This document shows positions 19,093-27,522 of a stretch of 64,000 nt of DNA, piece after piece. Each line of letters begins with the position of its first letter. The stretch's first letter is position 1. Origin of the DNA: JACCZX01 sp040003315 (GTDB lineage: Bacteria > Pseudomonadota > Gammaproteobacteria > Burkholderiales > Burkholderiaceae_F); assembly GCA_040003315.1 (NCBI GenBank), contig JBDUCU010000001.1, positions 1 to 64,000 on the forward strand, in the 5' to 3' direction. The notes below the pieces were generated by a model. The model saw nothing but the letters and a program-made list of their open reading frames with translations. It had not been told where the DNA came from and did no database searches. The translations under genes and the position numbers were made by a program.

Positions 19093-20493
19093 TTATTGAG
19101 CGTATTTCGTCGCGCGTAAAGGCAATTCGTCGCACGCCATCAGAGTGGGTTCATGCCGATCGAGTTCCCCGCGCAGCGAATGGGGCAGCGCCCGCACCAC
19201 GCGGACGTTGACCATCTTGCCGACCAGCTCGCGGGCGTGCAGACCACCGCAAAAATTGATAACCCGATTATTCTCAGTGCGCCCCATCAGTTCGTCGGTG
19301 TTGCCCTCGGCGCCATTCTTCGAAGATCCTTCGACCAAAATGCGCTGCTGCGAGCCCACCATCGCCGCGCTGATACGATCGGCGTTGGCGCTAATCGCGA
19401 CCTGCAAGCCTGCCAAGCGCGTGAGCTTCGTTGCCTGCGGTGTGTCGTCGGAAAAATCCGCCGCCGGTGTGCCCGGCCGCTTGCTGTAGATGAAACTGAA
19501 ACTGGCGTCGAATCCGATTTCCTCTATCAGACGCATCGTCAGTTCATGGTCCTCGGGGGTCTCGCCTGGAAAGCCGACGATAAAGTCCGACGACAGCGAA
19601 AGACGCGGACGGACCCGCCGCAGGCGCCGCACGATCGACTTGTATTCCAGCACGCTATAGCCGCGCTTCATCGTTGCCAGCACGCGATCGCTGCCCGACT
19701 GCACCGGAAGATGCAGATGATCGACCAGCGCCGGCACGCGCGCATAGACGTCGATCAGTCGCTGCGTGAATTCCTTCGGATGCGACGTCGTGTATCGGAT
19801 GCGCTCGATGCCCGGGATCTCGGCAACGTACTCCAGCAGTTGCGCGAAATCGGCATCGCCGGCGCGATAGGCATTGACGTTCTGGCCGAGCAGCGTCACT
19901 TCCTTCACGCCGTGGTCCGCAAGATCGGCCACCTCGACGAGAACGTCATCGATCGGACGTGAGACCTCCTCTCCGCGCGTATAAGGCACGACGCAAAAAC
20001 TACAGTACTTGCTGCAGCCTTCCATGATCGAGACAAACGCATTTGCGCCCTCAACGCGCGGCGGCGGCAAGTGATCGAACTTCTCGATTTCTGGAAACGA
20101 GATATCGACTTGCGGCCGGCCGCTTGCGCGCCGCTTTTCAATCAGCGCCGGCAGTCGATGCAGCGTCTGTGGGCCGAACACCAGATCGACATACGGCGCG
20201 CGCTCGACGATCGCGGCGCCTTCCTGGCTCGCGACGCAACCTCCGACGCCGATCAGCAGGTCGGGATTGGCCCGCTTCAGGTGCTTGACGCGTCCCAGGT
20301 CGGAGAAGACTTTTTCCTGCGCCTTTTCGCGCACCGAGCACGTATTAAAGAGGATCACATCGGCCGCAGCAGGGTCGTCGGTCGCGACCAGACCTTCGGA
20401 GGCATGCAGCACGTCGGCCATCTTGGCCGAGTCGTACTCGTTCATCTGGCAGCCGAAGGTGCGGATGTAGAGCTTTTTCGCGCGCATTTGCAA
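19093..20493 (-). CDS. miaB: tRNA-2-methylthio-N6-dimethylallyladenosine synthase
   Basis: A 466-residue radical-SAM methylthiotransferase. The N-terminal UPF0004 domain opens with IRTFGCQMNEYDS and holds the first cluster's cysteines (C14 of that string, NTCSVR, GGCVA). The radical-SAM motif is CSKYCSFC, followed by a C-terminal TRAM domain that binds tRNA. MiaB methylthiolates i6A37 in tRNAs that read codons starting with U. An ATG two codons later (20487) is equally possible as the start. Confidence 0.96.
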   Translation of the reverse strand: MQMRAKKLYIRTFGCQMNEYDSAKMADVLHASEGLVATDDPAAADVILFNTCSVREKAQEKVFSDLGRVKHLKRANPDLLIGVGGCVASQEGAAIVERAPYVDLVFGPQTLHRLPALIEKRRASGRPQVDISFPEIEKFDHLPPPRVEGANAFVSIMEGCSKYCSFCVVPYTRGEEVSRPIDDVLVEVADLADHGVKEVTLLGQNVNAYRAGDADFAQLLEYVAEIPGIERIRYTTSHPKEFTQRLIDVYARVPALVDHLHLPVQSGSDRVLATMKRGYSVLEYKSIVRRLRRVRPRLSLSSDFIVGFPGETPEDHELTMRLIEEIGFDASFSFIYSKRPGTPAADFSDDTPQATKLTRLAGLQVAISANADRISAAMVGSQQRILVEGSSKNGAEGNTDELMGRTENNRVINFCGGLHARELVGKMVNVRVVRALPHSLRGELDRHEPTLMACDELPLRATKYAQ

Positions 20494-20531
20494 CTGCAGG
20501 TTAGACGAAGCCGCCGCCGGTTAGCCGCTGA

Positions 20532-20819
20532 TCATTTTTCGGACGGCAGGATCCAGACATGCGTGATCTGTCCGGAGGCATCGACCCGGTAACGCACCTT
20601 GCTGTTGGCCGGCACCTGATTCGGCGTCACGCTCGAATTATTGGCGCCAACAATCCGCGCGCCCGGCGCCAACCGGTAATCCTTGCGATCGATCGTGACG
20701 ATCGGCAACTGCTGCGTCGTCATCACGCCGACCATCGAACCGTCGGCCAGTCGGTTCGACGAAGTGCACGCTACAAGCGTCGCAGTGGCTGAAAACAAGA
20801 GGGCAGCAATCGTGCGCAT
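20532..20819 (-). CDS. Small predicted lipoprotein of unknown function
   Basis: A 95-residue protein with a lipoprotein signal: MRTIAALLF and a hydrophobic run ending in LVAC, with cysteine 18 as the expected lipidation site. The mature part of about 77 residues is rich in beta-forming residues, has no catalytic motif I can see, and ends QITHVWILPSEK. It lies between the tRNA gene and miaB on the same strand. I do not recognise the family. Confidence 0.7.
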   Translation of the reverse strand: MRTIAALLFSATATLVACTSSNRLADGSMVGVMTTQQLPIVTIDRKDYRLAPGARIVGANNSSVTPNQVPANSKVRYRVDASGQITHVWILPSEK

Positions 20820-20830
20820 AGGAATAATTT

Positions 20831-20907
20831 TGGTGGCGGATCAGGGACTCGAACCCCGGACACACGGATTATGATTCCGCTGCTCTAACCGGCTGAGCTA
20901 ATCCGCC
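20831..20907 (-). tRNA. tRNA with CAT anticodon, probably elongator tRNA-Met
   Basis: A 77-nt cloverleaf can be drawn by hand. The acceptor stem GGCGGAT pairs with ATCCGCC, and the D stem is GCTC/GAGC. The anticodon stem GCGGA/TCCGT carries the loop ATCATAA (anticodon CAT), and the T arm CGGGG/CCCTG holds TTCGAGT. The CCA end is encoded. CAT could also mark the lysidine-modified tRNA-Ile2. The anticodon stem resembles elongator tRNA-Met sequences I recall from betaproteobacteria. It is not an initiator tRNA, since the acceptor 1-72 pair is intact. Confidence 0.93.
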
Positions 20908-20923
20908 GAGGGCGCGCATTATG

Positions 20924-21754
20924 TCACGCGCGCGGCCGCCACATCGAGTAGAAATGATGGACCGGCCCATGCCCTGCCCCGACAGAAAGTTGGTCCGCGT
21001 GCTGCAGTGCTTCGGTGAGATACGCCTTGGCCTGGCGTGCCGCTTCCGGCATATCGCCCGTTTGCGGCAGCAGCGCTGCCAGCGCTGCCGACAGCGTGCA
21101 GCCGGTTCCATGCGTGTTTTTTGTGTCGACTCGCGGCGCATTCAGCTCGATCATTCGATCGCCGTCGGTCAGCAGGTCAAATGCATCGTCACCCGGCAAG
21201 TGCCCGCCCTTAAGGTAGACCCAGCGCGCGCCGCTTGCGCGCATCAATTCGCGCAGTCGCTCCGCGACGCGGTACATCTCCTTGACGGTCTCGACTGTGC
21301 GCGATTCCAGCAACATTCCTGCCTCGGGCAGATTCGGCGTGATCACCGTCGCCAGCGGCAGCAGCATCTCGCGCAACGCACCGACCGCGCTCTTCTCGAG
21401 TAGCAAATCGCCGCTCTTGGCAACCATCACCGGGTCGAGCACTCGGTGCGCGGTGTCGCGAGCGGCAAGACGATCGGCAACCACCTCGATCACCGCAGCC
21501 TGGCCGAGCATGCCGATCTTCAGCGCGTCGATACGGACATCAGCAAACAAGGCATCGATCTGGCGTGCGACAAACGCAGGGTCGACCGCCAGCACACCGG
21601 CGACCTCCTTGGTGTTCTGCGCGGTCAACGCCGCAATAACCGCGCACGCATATGCGTGCTGAGCGCTAATCGCCTTGATGTCGGCAACGACCCCGGCGCC
21701 GCCGGAAGGATCGACGCCAGCGATCGTCAGCACATTGGGGATCGCCGATTTCAT
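20924..21754 (-). CDS. thiD: Hydroxymethylpyrimidine/phosphomethylpyrimidine kinase
   Basis: A 276-residue ribokinase-fold enzyme that phosphorylates HMP and HMP-P for thiamine synthesis. Family features are the opening VLTIAGVDPSGGAGVVADIK, the segment VLDPVMVAKSGD and the C-terminal anion-hole motif NTHGTGCTLSAALAA with the catalytic aspartate region. The ATG at 21752-21754 gives the standard N-terminus; the frame is open for 45 codons further upstream without family similarity. It diverges from pcm across 137 bp. Confidence 0.94.
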   Translation of the reverse strand: MKSAIPNVLTIAGVDPSGGAGVVADIKAISAQHAYACAVIAALTAQNTKEVAGVLAVDPAFVARQIDALFADVRIDALKIGMLGQAAVIEVVADRLAARDTAHRVLDPVMVAKSGDLLLEKSAVGALREMLLPLATVITPNLPEAGMLLESRTVETVKEMYRVAERLRELMRASGARWVYLKGGHLPGDDAFDLLTDGDRMIELNAPRVDTKNTHGTGCTLSAALAALLPQTGDMPEAARQAKAYLTEALQHADQLSVGAGHGPVHHFYSMWRPRA

Positions 21755-21891
21755 CGGCGCGAGCTTGCCACATCCAATTGCAATGCGACGAAGCGCAGCT
21801 TGTAGGTCGTGAAATGCAAATTCGCCTCTCTGATCAGCCAGCGGCCGCTGATAGACTTTCCCGCAGGCAGCAACTTCGGGAACAGGCATTG

Positions 21892-22572
21892 ATGCAGGCG
21901 GAGCTGGACTTCGAAAAGGCGCGTTACAACATGGTCGAGCAGCAAGTGCGGACCTGGGACGTGCTTGACCAGTCGGTGCTCGACCTGCTGTTTGTGGTCA
22001 AGCGCGAGAATTTCGCGCCGCCGGCGTATCGCGGGATTGCGTTTGCCGACATGGAAATTCCGCTCCGCGTCGATGATTGGGACAGCGGCGAATTCATGTG
22101 GGCGCCCAAGATGGAAGCGCGCATATTGCAGGCGCTTTCTGTCCGGCCGCGCGACCGCGTGCTCGAGATCGGCACCGGGTCGGGCTACATGGCGGCGCTG
22201 CTGGCCCACAAGGCTGACGATGTCGTGTCGGTCGAAATCGAGCCGCGGCTGATGGCGTTTGGCGAAGCCAATCTGCGCCGCGCAGGCGTTCACAACGTGC
22301 GGGTCAAGCGGGCTGATGCGGCGCAGGGATTTGCCGACGATGCGCCTTATGACGTGATCGTGGTCACCGGCTCGCTGGCGATCGTCCCGGCATCGCTGAT
22401 CGGCCAGTTGAAAAGGGGTGGTCGACTGGCTGCGGTCGTCGGCGAAGAGCCGGCGATGGTGGCGCAGATCATCACCCGCGTCAGCGACGCAGGCGTTGAC
22501 ACGTTGAGTTTGTTCGAAACCAACGTACCGCCGCTGCTGCATGCCGAACGCCCGTCGAGCTTCAAGTTTTGA
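21892..22572 (+). CDS. pcm: Protein-L-isoaspartate O-methyltransferase family protein
   Basis: A 226-residue SAM methyltransferase of the PIMT family. It opens with ARYNMVEQQVRTWDVLD and has motif I as VLEIGTGSGYMAAL. True PIMT repairs isoaspartyl residues. Many betaproteobacterial relatives, including this short form, deviate in the catalytic Thr-Ser region, so repair activity is probable rather than certain. The ATG at 21892 is chosen because upstream codons carry no family similarity. The next gene overlaps its stop as TGATG. Confidence 0.85.
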   Translation: MQAELDFEKARYNMVEQQVRTWDVLDQSVLDLLFVVKRENFAPPAYRGIAFADMEIPLRVDDWDSGEFMWAPKMEARILQALSVRPRDRVLEIGTGSGYMAALLAHKADDVVSVEIEPRLMAFGEANLRRAGVHNVRVKRADAAQGFADDAPYDVIVVTGSLAIVPASLIGQLKRGGRLAAVVGEEPAMVAQIITRVSDAGVDTLSLFETNVPPLLHAERPSSFKF

Positions 22573-22895
22573 TGAAGCCGCTATCGGCGCCGGAACTTGC
22601 GGCGTGGTTGGCGGATGAGACGCGCGACAGGCCCCTGCTGGTCGACGTGCGTGAGCCGTGGGAAAGCGAGTTATGCCGAATCGAAGGCTCCGAGCTGGTG
22701 CCGATGCAGCAAATTCCGCAGCACCTGGGACAGTGGCCATCTCAGCGCGATGTCGTCTGCATCTGTCACCATGGAGGCCGCAGCATGCACGTGGCGATGT
22801 TCCTAGAACGTCATGGCTTTGCAAGTGTCTTCAATCTGACTGGCGGCGTCGACGCGTGGGCGCGGCAGATCGATCCGGCAATGCCGAGGTACTAG
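22572..22895 (+). CDS. Rhodanese-like sulfurtransferase, single domain
   Basis: A 107-residue single-domain rhodanese. The active-site loop CHHGGRS holds the cysteine that would carry persulfide sulfur; LLVDVREPWE and FNLTGGVDAWA are the flanking family signatures. The role may be thiosulfate sulfurtransfer or redox sensing. It sits between pcm and the TolC-type gene, an order I know from Burkholderiales. The ATG at 22572 overlaps the pcm stop by one base. Confidence 0.9.
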   Translation: MKPLSAPELAAWLADETRDRPLLVDVREPWESELCRIEGSELVPMQQIPQHLGQWPSQRDVVCICHHGGRSMHVAMFLERHGFASVFNLTGGVDAWARQIDPAMPRY

Positions 22896-22906
22896 TGGAG
22901 AGGTGG

Positions 22907-24553
22907 ATGAGAACAAGAACAACCGCAACAAGACATCTCGCATGGCGCCAGGTCGCGGTGACGATCATCAGCGCAACGCTGTCGCTTGCGCTGGCGAGCA
23001 GCGCATGGGCACAAGTCCAGCCCCGCGTCGACGCACGCCGCGTGGCGGGCACTGCGACGACCGCGACACGCAACGATTTGCTCGGCGTCTATCGCGAAGC
23101 GCTGACCAACGATGCGTCGCTGGCGTCGGCCCGCGCCACGCAGATGGCGACACAGGAGCGAGTACCGCAGGCACGGGCCGCGCTGCTGCCGAATCTGGGC
23201 GCCAGTGCGAGATACGACTACAACATCTATCACTCGTCGGATGGCGGGCTGGGAACGAGCGTCAACAGCACCTACAGTGCGTACGGCGCCGGGCTGAACC
23301 TGACAGTACCGATTTATCGGCCGCAAAACTGGACTGCGCTCGACCAGGCGCGCCTCACGGTGCTGCAGAGCGAGGCGCAGCTCGCGCAGTCGAACCAAGA
23401 CCTCGCACTGCGCGTGGCAACCGCGTATTTCAATGTACTCGCTGCTCGCGATCAGGTGATTGCGCTTGCGGTATCGAAGCAGGCTACCGGTGAGCAGTTG
23501 CAGCAGGCGCGCCGGGAATTCGAGGTGGGTACCAAGACCATCATCGACACCAACGAGGCGCAGGCGCGATTCGATCAGATCGTCGCGCAGGAGCAAGTTG
23601 CGCTGGGGGCACTCCTGGTGCGCCGAAGCGAGCTGCAGATCATCGTCGCGCGCGAGCCCGATACTCTGGCACCACTGCGCGAGCGGCCAACGTTGAATTC
23701 GCCGTTGCCGCAGGACATCAACGAATGGGTGCGCTCGGCCGAAACGAATAGTTATTCGGTGCAGATCGCCCGCTCGGCGTACGAAATTGCCAGCCGCGAA
23801 ATCCAGCGCCAGCGTGATGCTTACAAACCAACCGTCGATATCACCAGCGGCTACAACTTCAACCAGTTCAACGGAACTCAAAGCAGCGATCGAAATCCAC
23901 GGATCAACAGCGGCTCGATCGGCGTTCAGCTCAACATTCCGATTTACACCGGCGGACTGATTCAGAGCCGCGTGCGCGAAGCACTGGCCTTGCAAGATCG
24001 CGCCAGCGCGGACCTCGAGCTCTCGCGCCGCACGGCCGCCAACGCCGCGCGCGATGCGTACACCGGAGTCAATTTCGGCCTGGCGCAGGTGAGCGCACTG
24101 GAGTCGGCCGAAGTCTCGGCCCGCACGCAGCTTGAATCGACTCAGCTCGGCTACGAAGTCGGCGTGCGGATTCAGCTCGACGTACTGAACGCGACCACGC
24201 AACTGGTGCAGACGCAGCGCGACCTGAAGCGGGCGCGCTATGACTTCCTGTTGTCCGGGCTGCGCCTTAAGGCCGCCGCGGGCACTCTCGGCGATGACGA
24301 CATGGCCGCGGTGAATGCGTTGCTGGATCCTCCTCAACCGATCACCGTGCCGGAAATAGCCCCGATCAACATCCGTGCGCCGCTGCGCGGCGACCCACCC
24401 GCGCTGACGCCGCCAGGGGCCCCGTCGGCACCTGCAACGAGAACGCCGACAACACGCACGCCGAGAAGCTCGACGGCGCCCGGCGCTACCGATCCGGCGT
24501 CAGTGCCTTTGCGGACTCCGACGCCGCCCGGGACACCGACTCCGCCGCGATAA
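22907..24553 (+). CDS. tolC: TolC-family outer-membrane channel protein
   Basis: A 548-residue outer-membrane efflux protein. After a signal peptide ending at SSAWA it has the two TolC repeats, with DLLGVYREALTNDASLASA at the start of the first and repeated alpha-helical coiled-coil segments. TolC trimers form the exit duct of type I secretion and efflux systems. The start ATG has GGAGAGG just upstream. The last ~100 residues form a Pro/Thr/Ala-rich tail (PPGTPTPPR at the end) that is not part of the channel fold. Its final 68 bp overlap the 3' end of waaA on the other strand. Confidence 0.93.
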   Translation: MRTRTTATRHLAWRQVAVTIISATLSLALASSAWAQVQPRVDARRVAGTATTATRNDLLGVYREALTNDASLASARATQMATQERVPQARAALLPNLGASARYDYNIYHSSDGGLGTSVNSTYSAYGAGLNLTVPIYRPQNWTALDQARLTVLQSEAQLAQSNQDLALRVATAYFNVLAARDQVIALAVSKQATGEQLQQARREFEVGTKTIIDTNEAQARFDQIVAQEQVALGALLVRRSELQIIVAREPDTLAPLRERPTLNSPLPQDINEWVRSAETNSYSVQIARSAYEIASREIQRQRDAYKPTVDITSGYNFNQFNGTQSSDRNPRINSGSIGVQLNIPIYTGGLIQSRVREALALQDRASADLELSRRTAANAARDAYTGVNFGLAQVSALESAEVSARTQLESTQLGYEVGVRIQLDVLNATTQLVQTQRDLKRARYDFLLSGLRLKAAAGTLGDDDMAAVNALLDPPQPITVPEIAPINIRAPLRGDPPALTPPGAPSAPATRTPTTRTPRSSTAPGATDPASVPLRTPTPPGTPTPPR

Positions 24554-25811
24554 GCCGCGCCAGCCGATCGGCGGTGCGCGCCGTCGCACCGCGATGTGCC
24601 ATCGCAAACCGCAGTGCGGCTTCGCTCATGCACTCGCGCCGCCCGGGTTGCGCGGTGATCGACGCCATTGCGGCGATAACGTCGGCCGCAGTGTCGCCAC
24701 GCACGGCGGCGCCGGCCGCGATCGCATCCTCAGTCGCCTGTGCAAAATTGAACGTGTGGGCACCGACCACCACCGGCGTTCCGACCGCGCACGCTTCGAT
24801 CAGATTCTGACCGCCCAGACTGACCAAGCTGCCGCCGACGAATGCGACGTCCGCCGCCGCGTAATACATCGCCATCTCGCCCATCGAATCGCCAAGAAAA
24901 ATATTCGCGCCCGTGCGCGAGTCGAAATGCAGCTCCGAACAGCGGACCAAGGGCACACCGTGCGCTTCGATCAGCCGCCCGACCTGATCGAATCGTTGCG
25001 GATGACGTGGAACGATGATGACTGCGGCGTCGTCGCGCCCCGACAGGGCGGTCATCAGCATTTCCTCTTCACCATCGCGCGTGCTCGCGAAGAGCCACAC
25101 GGGCCGGTCGCCGAGCACCCGCCGCCAGGCGATGCCGCGATCAACCAGCGCTCGATCAGGTGCGAAGTCGAATTTCATGTTGCCAACGACTTCAACCTGA
25201 TGCGCTCCAACCGTTCGAAGTCGCGCCGCGTCGGCGTCCGTCTGCGCCAGAACCGCTGAGAAACATGCCGCGGTCTCTCGCAGGAGCGCGGCATACCGGC
25301 GCGACAGTTGATACGACCGCTCCGACAGCCGCGCATTCACGAGTGCCATCGGCACGCGGACCTGTGCGGCGATCGCGAGCAGATTTGGCCATGCCTCTGT
25401 TTCGATGCTGATGCCCAGCACGGGGCGAAAGGCACGCAGGAAACGGCGCACTGCGTACGGCAGGTCGTACGGAAGATAACTCTGGGTCACGCGACCCGGC
25501 CATTGGCTGGCGAGCTCGGCGCCGGCGGCGCGGCCGGTCGGCGTCATATGGGTCAGCAAGAAACAGTGCCGCGGATAGCGCTCCGCCAGCAGCTTGATCA
25601 ACGGCTCCGCGGCACGGGTCTCGCCGACCGATACCGCATGCACCCAGATCAGTGGCTGCCGCGCATCGGCCGCAATGCGCGCAAAACCGAAACGCTCGCC
25701 CCAGTGCAAGCGGTATTCGGGCTGTCGTCGCGACCGGTAGAGCAAATAAAGTGCAGCAAACGGCGCAGCCAGGAAAACAACGATCGTGTAAACAAAGCGC
25801 GCCGCACTCAT
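24486..25811 (-). CDS. waaA: 3-deoxy-D-manno-octulosonic acid (Kdo) transferase
   Basis: The 441-residue inner-membrane GT30 enzyme that adds Kdo to lipid IVA. An N-terminal membrane anchor (5-25) is followed by HWGERFGF, the motif WVHAVSVGE with the catalytic glutamate, IETEAWPN, and the C-terminal GGSLVSLGGQNLIEA. It follows waaC with an ATGA overlap. The last 23 codons lie over the tail of the TolC-type gene on the other strand, so the C-terminal sequence ASESAKALTPDR is constrained by two frames. Confidence 0.95.
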   Translation of the reverse strand: MSAARFVYTIVVFLAAPFAALYLLYRSRRQPEYRLHWGERFGFARIAADARQPLIWVHAVSVGETRAAEPLIKLLAERYPRHCFLLTHMTPTGRAAGAELASQWPGRVTQSYLPYDLPYAVRRFLRAFRPVLGISIETEAWPNLLAIAAQVRVPMALVNARLSERSYQLSRRYAALLRETAACFSAVLAQTDADAARLRTVGAHQVEVVGNMKFDFAPDRALVDRGIAWRRVLGDRPVWLFASTRDGEEEMLMTALSGRDDAAVIIVPRHPQRFDQVGRLIEAHGVPLVRCSELHFDSRTGANIFLGDSMGEMAMYYAAADVAFVGGSLVSLGGQNLIEACAVGTPVVVGAHTFNFAQATEDAIAAGAAVRGDTAADVIAAMASITAQPGRRECMSEAALRFAMAHRGATARTADRLARLIAAESVSRAASESAKALTPDR

Positions 25812-26779
25812 GCCGTGTGTGCCATCACGCGTTGCACGGCTTCGATCACTTCGGAGGTGGTTGGTCCCCGTTTAGCGCTGCCGACGCTGGCGACTGCATT
25901 TGCTGCCGATGCGTCGCCAACCAAGCCCACCAGCGCGGGGTCGTAATCACAAAAAATGCCAACGGTCGACCTGCCAAGCGCTGCCGCGAAGTGAGTGAGG
26001 CCGGTATCGAGCCCCACCACGACGGGCGCCAGAGCGAGCGTCGCCGCAATCGAGTCAAGCGTCGCTCGCGGCCTGACGATTGCGCGCCGCATCTGGCGAG
26101 CCAACACCTGCGCACGTTGCTGTTCCTCCGGCGATCCCCAGAACAGGACGCTTGGAATGCCGTTGTCCGCGATCCATCGCTCGACGGCGAGCCAGCGGTC
26201 ATCGGGCCAGAGCTTCGTGGCCCGACTGGCATTGACGAACAACACCGCAGCCCTGTCGTCGCGCGTTTGCGCATGACTGACCGCCGCATCGATGCCGAAA
26301 CGCGGCTGCGCCGTCACCTGATAGCCGAGCGCGCGTGCCCCCAGTTGGCGACATCGCTCGACTGCATGCAGCTCGCGTGGCACCGCGAACCGGTGCTTGT
26401 ATAAGTTCGAAGCGAATCCTTCGCGCGCTGTCGACGCATCGAAACCTGCGATCGGCGCACCGGTCCAGCGCGCGAGCCATGCACTCTTAGCAAGGCTCTG
26501 CACGTCCAGAACCAGGTCATACCGTGCGGCACGCAACGCCGTCTTCGCAATGCGCACTTCGCGCCACACCGCGGGGTCGAACGGACGCTTGCGCCAGCGG
26601 CGCAAAGCAACCCGATGAACAGCGGCAACGTAGCGGCTCATCGCGGGAATCGCGGCGAAGTTTTCTTCGACGAGCCAGTCAACGGTCGCGTCGGGGCGCG
26701 CATGCGTGATGTCGGCCGCCAATGGCAGCGCGTGCACGACGTCACCCATCGAAGACGTCTTGACGATCAGGATTCGCAC
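25808..26779 (-). CDS. waaC: LPS heptosyltransferase I
   Basis: A 323-residue GT9 enzyme that adds the first L-glycero-D-manno-heptose to Kdo2-lipid A. Visible features are the opening MRILIVKTSSMGDVVHALP with the conserved aspartate, and the nucleotide-binding segment VGLDTGLTHFAAALG. It starts at a GTG (26777-26779). Together with waaA, and with hldA/hldD at the other end of the window, it shows that this organism makes a heptose-containing inner core. Confidence 0.94.
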   Translation of the reverse strand: MRILIVKTSSMGDVVHALPLAADITHARPDATVDWLVEENFAAIPAMSRYVAAVHRVALRRWRKRPFDPAVWREVRIAKTALRAARYDLVLDVQSLAKSAWLARWTGAPIAGFDASTAREGFASNLYKHRFAVPRELHAVERCRQLGARALGYQVTAQPRFGIDAAVSHAQTRDDRAAVLFVNASRATKLWPDDRWLAVERWIADNGIPSVLFWGSPEEQQRAQVLARQMRRAIVRPRATLDSIAATLALAPVVVGLDTGLTHFAAALGRSTVGIFCDYDPALVGLVGDASAANAVASVGSAKRGPTTSEVIEAVQRVMAHTA

Positions 26780-26791
26780 TGTGCCGGAGTG

Positions 26792-27217
26792 TCAGGAAAG
26801 GATTGATATTCCCTTTACAGCCGCAAAATCCCTGTCGTGCGTTACCAGTGCGGCCGCCTGAATGGCCACTGCGCTTGCCACCTGTATCGCGTCGGCCAAC
26901 TTGAGCTTCATGCGCGCGCGCATGCTTGCTGCACTCTCCGCAATATCAATCGTCAGAGGGACAACCTGCCACGACTCGACGATCGCTCGATACCGTCGAG
27001 CCAGCGCCTCGTGCCCATTGCTCAACGGACCGACGAGAATCTCGGCAATCGCGATGGTGGTAACAGCAAAGTAGATTTCGCCGGCCGCCTGGCGCTCGAA
27101 AAGAGGCACAAAGCGTTGCGCGAACGTCCGATGACCTTCCAGGACGTAAATGATGGGAGCACTATCGACCAGTACGACAGCGCCTTCAGGCAATGCGCTT
27201 GCGTCTAGCGGTCCCAT
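26792..27217 (-). CDS. PIN-domain toxin (VapC-like ribonuclease)
   Basis: A 141-residue PIN domain. The acidic residues expected around the Mg site are present: D18 in VLVDSAPII, E59 in AIAEIL, D109 in KLADAIQ and D128/D130 in THDRDF. Such toxins cleave tRNA or other RNA when released from their antitoxin. Its first 13 bp overlap the upstream antitoxin gene, the standard arrangement of a toxin-antitoxin module. The target RNA cannot be read from the sequence. Confidence 0.87.
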   Translation of the reverse strand: MGPLDASALPEGAVVLVDSAPIIYVLEGHRTFAQRFVPLFERQAAGEIYFAVTTIAIAEILVGPLSNGHEALARRYRAIVESWQVVPLTIDIAESAASMRARMKLKLADAIQVASAVAIQAAALVTHDRDFAAVKGISILS

Positions 27218-27459
27218 TCGCCGCGAAGCAGCCGAAGCGTGCTCCTGCTATTGCGCCCCCACAAGCCCTTGCCCGAACCCGCAACGGTAAGCATGCTTTG
27301 TTGCCCGCCCGAAAGCGCAACATGATCCACGGGCACAATCGCCGCCACCGACTTTCCATGCCGTGTGATTACGGTGCAATAGCCCTTGGTTGCTTCAGCT
27401 AGAAGGGCCGGCAGCTGGCTCCTAGCTTGTTCTGCACCCAAATACCGTGTTTTTTTCAT
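27205..27459 (-). CDS. Antitoxin of the Phd/YefM type
   Basis: An 84-residue protein opening with MKKTRYLGAEQARSQLPALL. The typical antitoxin segment TVITRHGKSVAAIVP, a DNA-binding dimerisation fold, is followed by a C-terminal part likely to wrap around the toxin. It precedes and overlaps the PIN toxin gene. An AT-rich promoter with a palindromic operator lies just upstream, as expected for autorepression. The run of seven A bases right after the start codon may be prone to slippage. Confidence 0.85.
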   Translation of the reverse strand: MKKTRYLGAEQARSQLPALLAEATKGYCTVITRHGKSVAAIVPVDHVALSGGQQSMLTVAGSGKGLWGRNSRSTLRLLRGEWDR

Positions 27460-27478
27460 TGGATTTCCATTTCTGCAG

Positions 27479-27497
27479 ACCGTACGGATTGTACGGT
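27479..27497 (-). promoter_or_regulatory. Palindromic operator of the toxin-antitoxin pair
   Basis: Two 7-bp arms, ACCGTAC and GTACGGT, form a perfect inverted repeat with a 5-bp centre. The palindrome contains the -10 hexamer of the promoter below, so a dimeric antitoxin bound here would block transcription. A second, weaker CGGT/ACCG pair follows at about 27494-27508. Repressor binding is inferred from position and symmetry. Confidence 0.6.
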
Positions 27498-27516
27498 TCG
27501 TTCGACCGTTTGTCCA
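27488..27516 (-). promoter_or_regulatory. Sigma70-type promoter of the toxin-antitoxin pair
   Basis: On the minus strand TGGACA (-35, 27511-27516) and TACAAT (-10, 27488-27493) are separated by exactly 17 bp; each hexamer matches the consensus at five of six positions. Transcription would begin about 20 bases before the antitoxin ATG at 27459. Confidence 0.65.
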
Positions 27517-27522
27517 ATGAAA

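Noticed and set aside
20831..20907. Use of the tRNA gene as an integration site
   Set aside because: No integrase gene, no repeat of the tRNA 3' end, and no mobile genes beside it.
22892..24337. Long open frame of about 480 codons antisense to the TolC-type gene
   Set aside because: It mirrors the codon pattern of the true gene, has no family similarity, and is typical of high-GC DNA.
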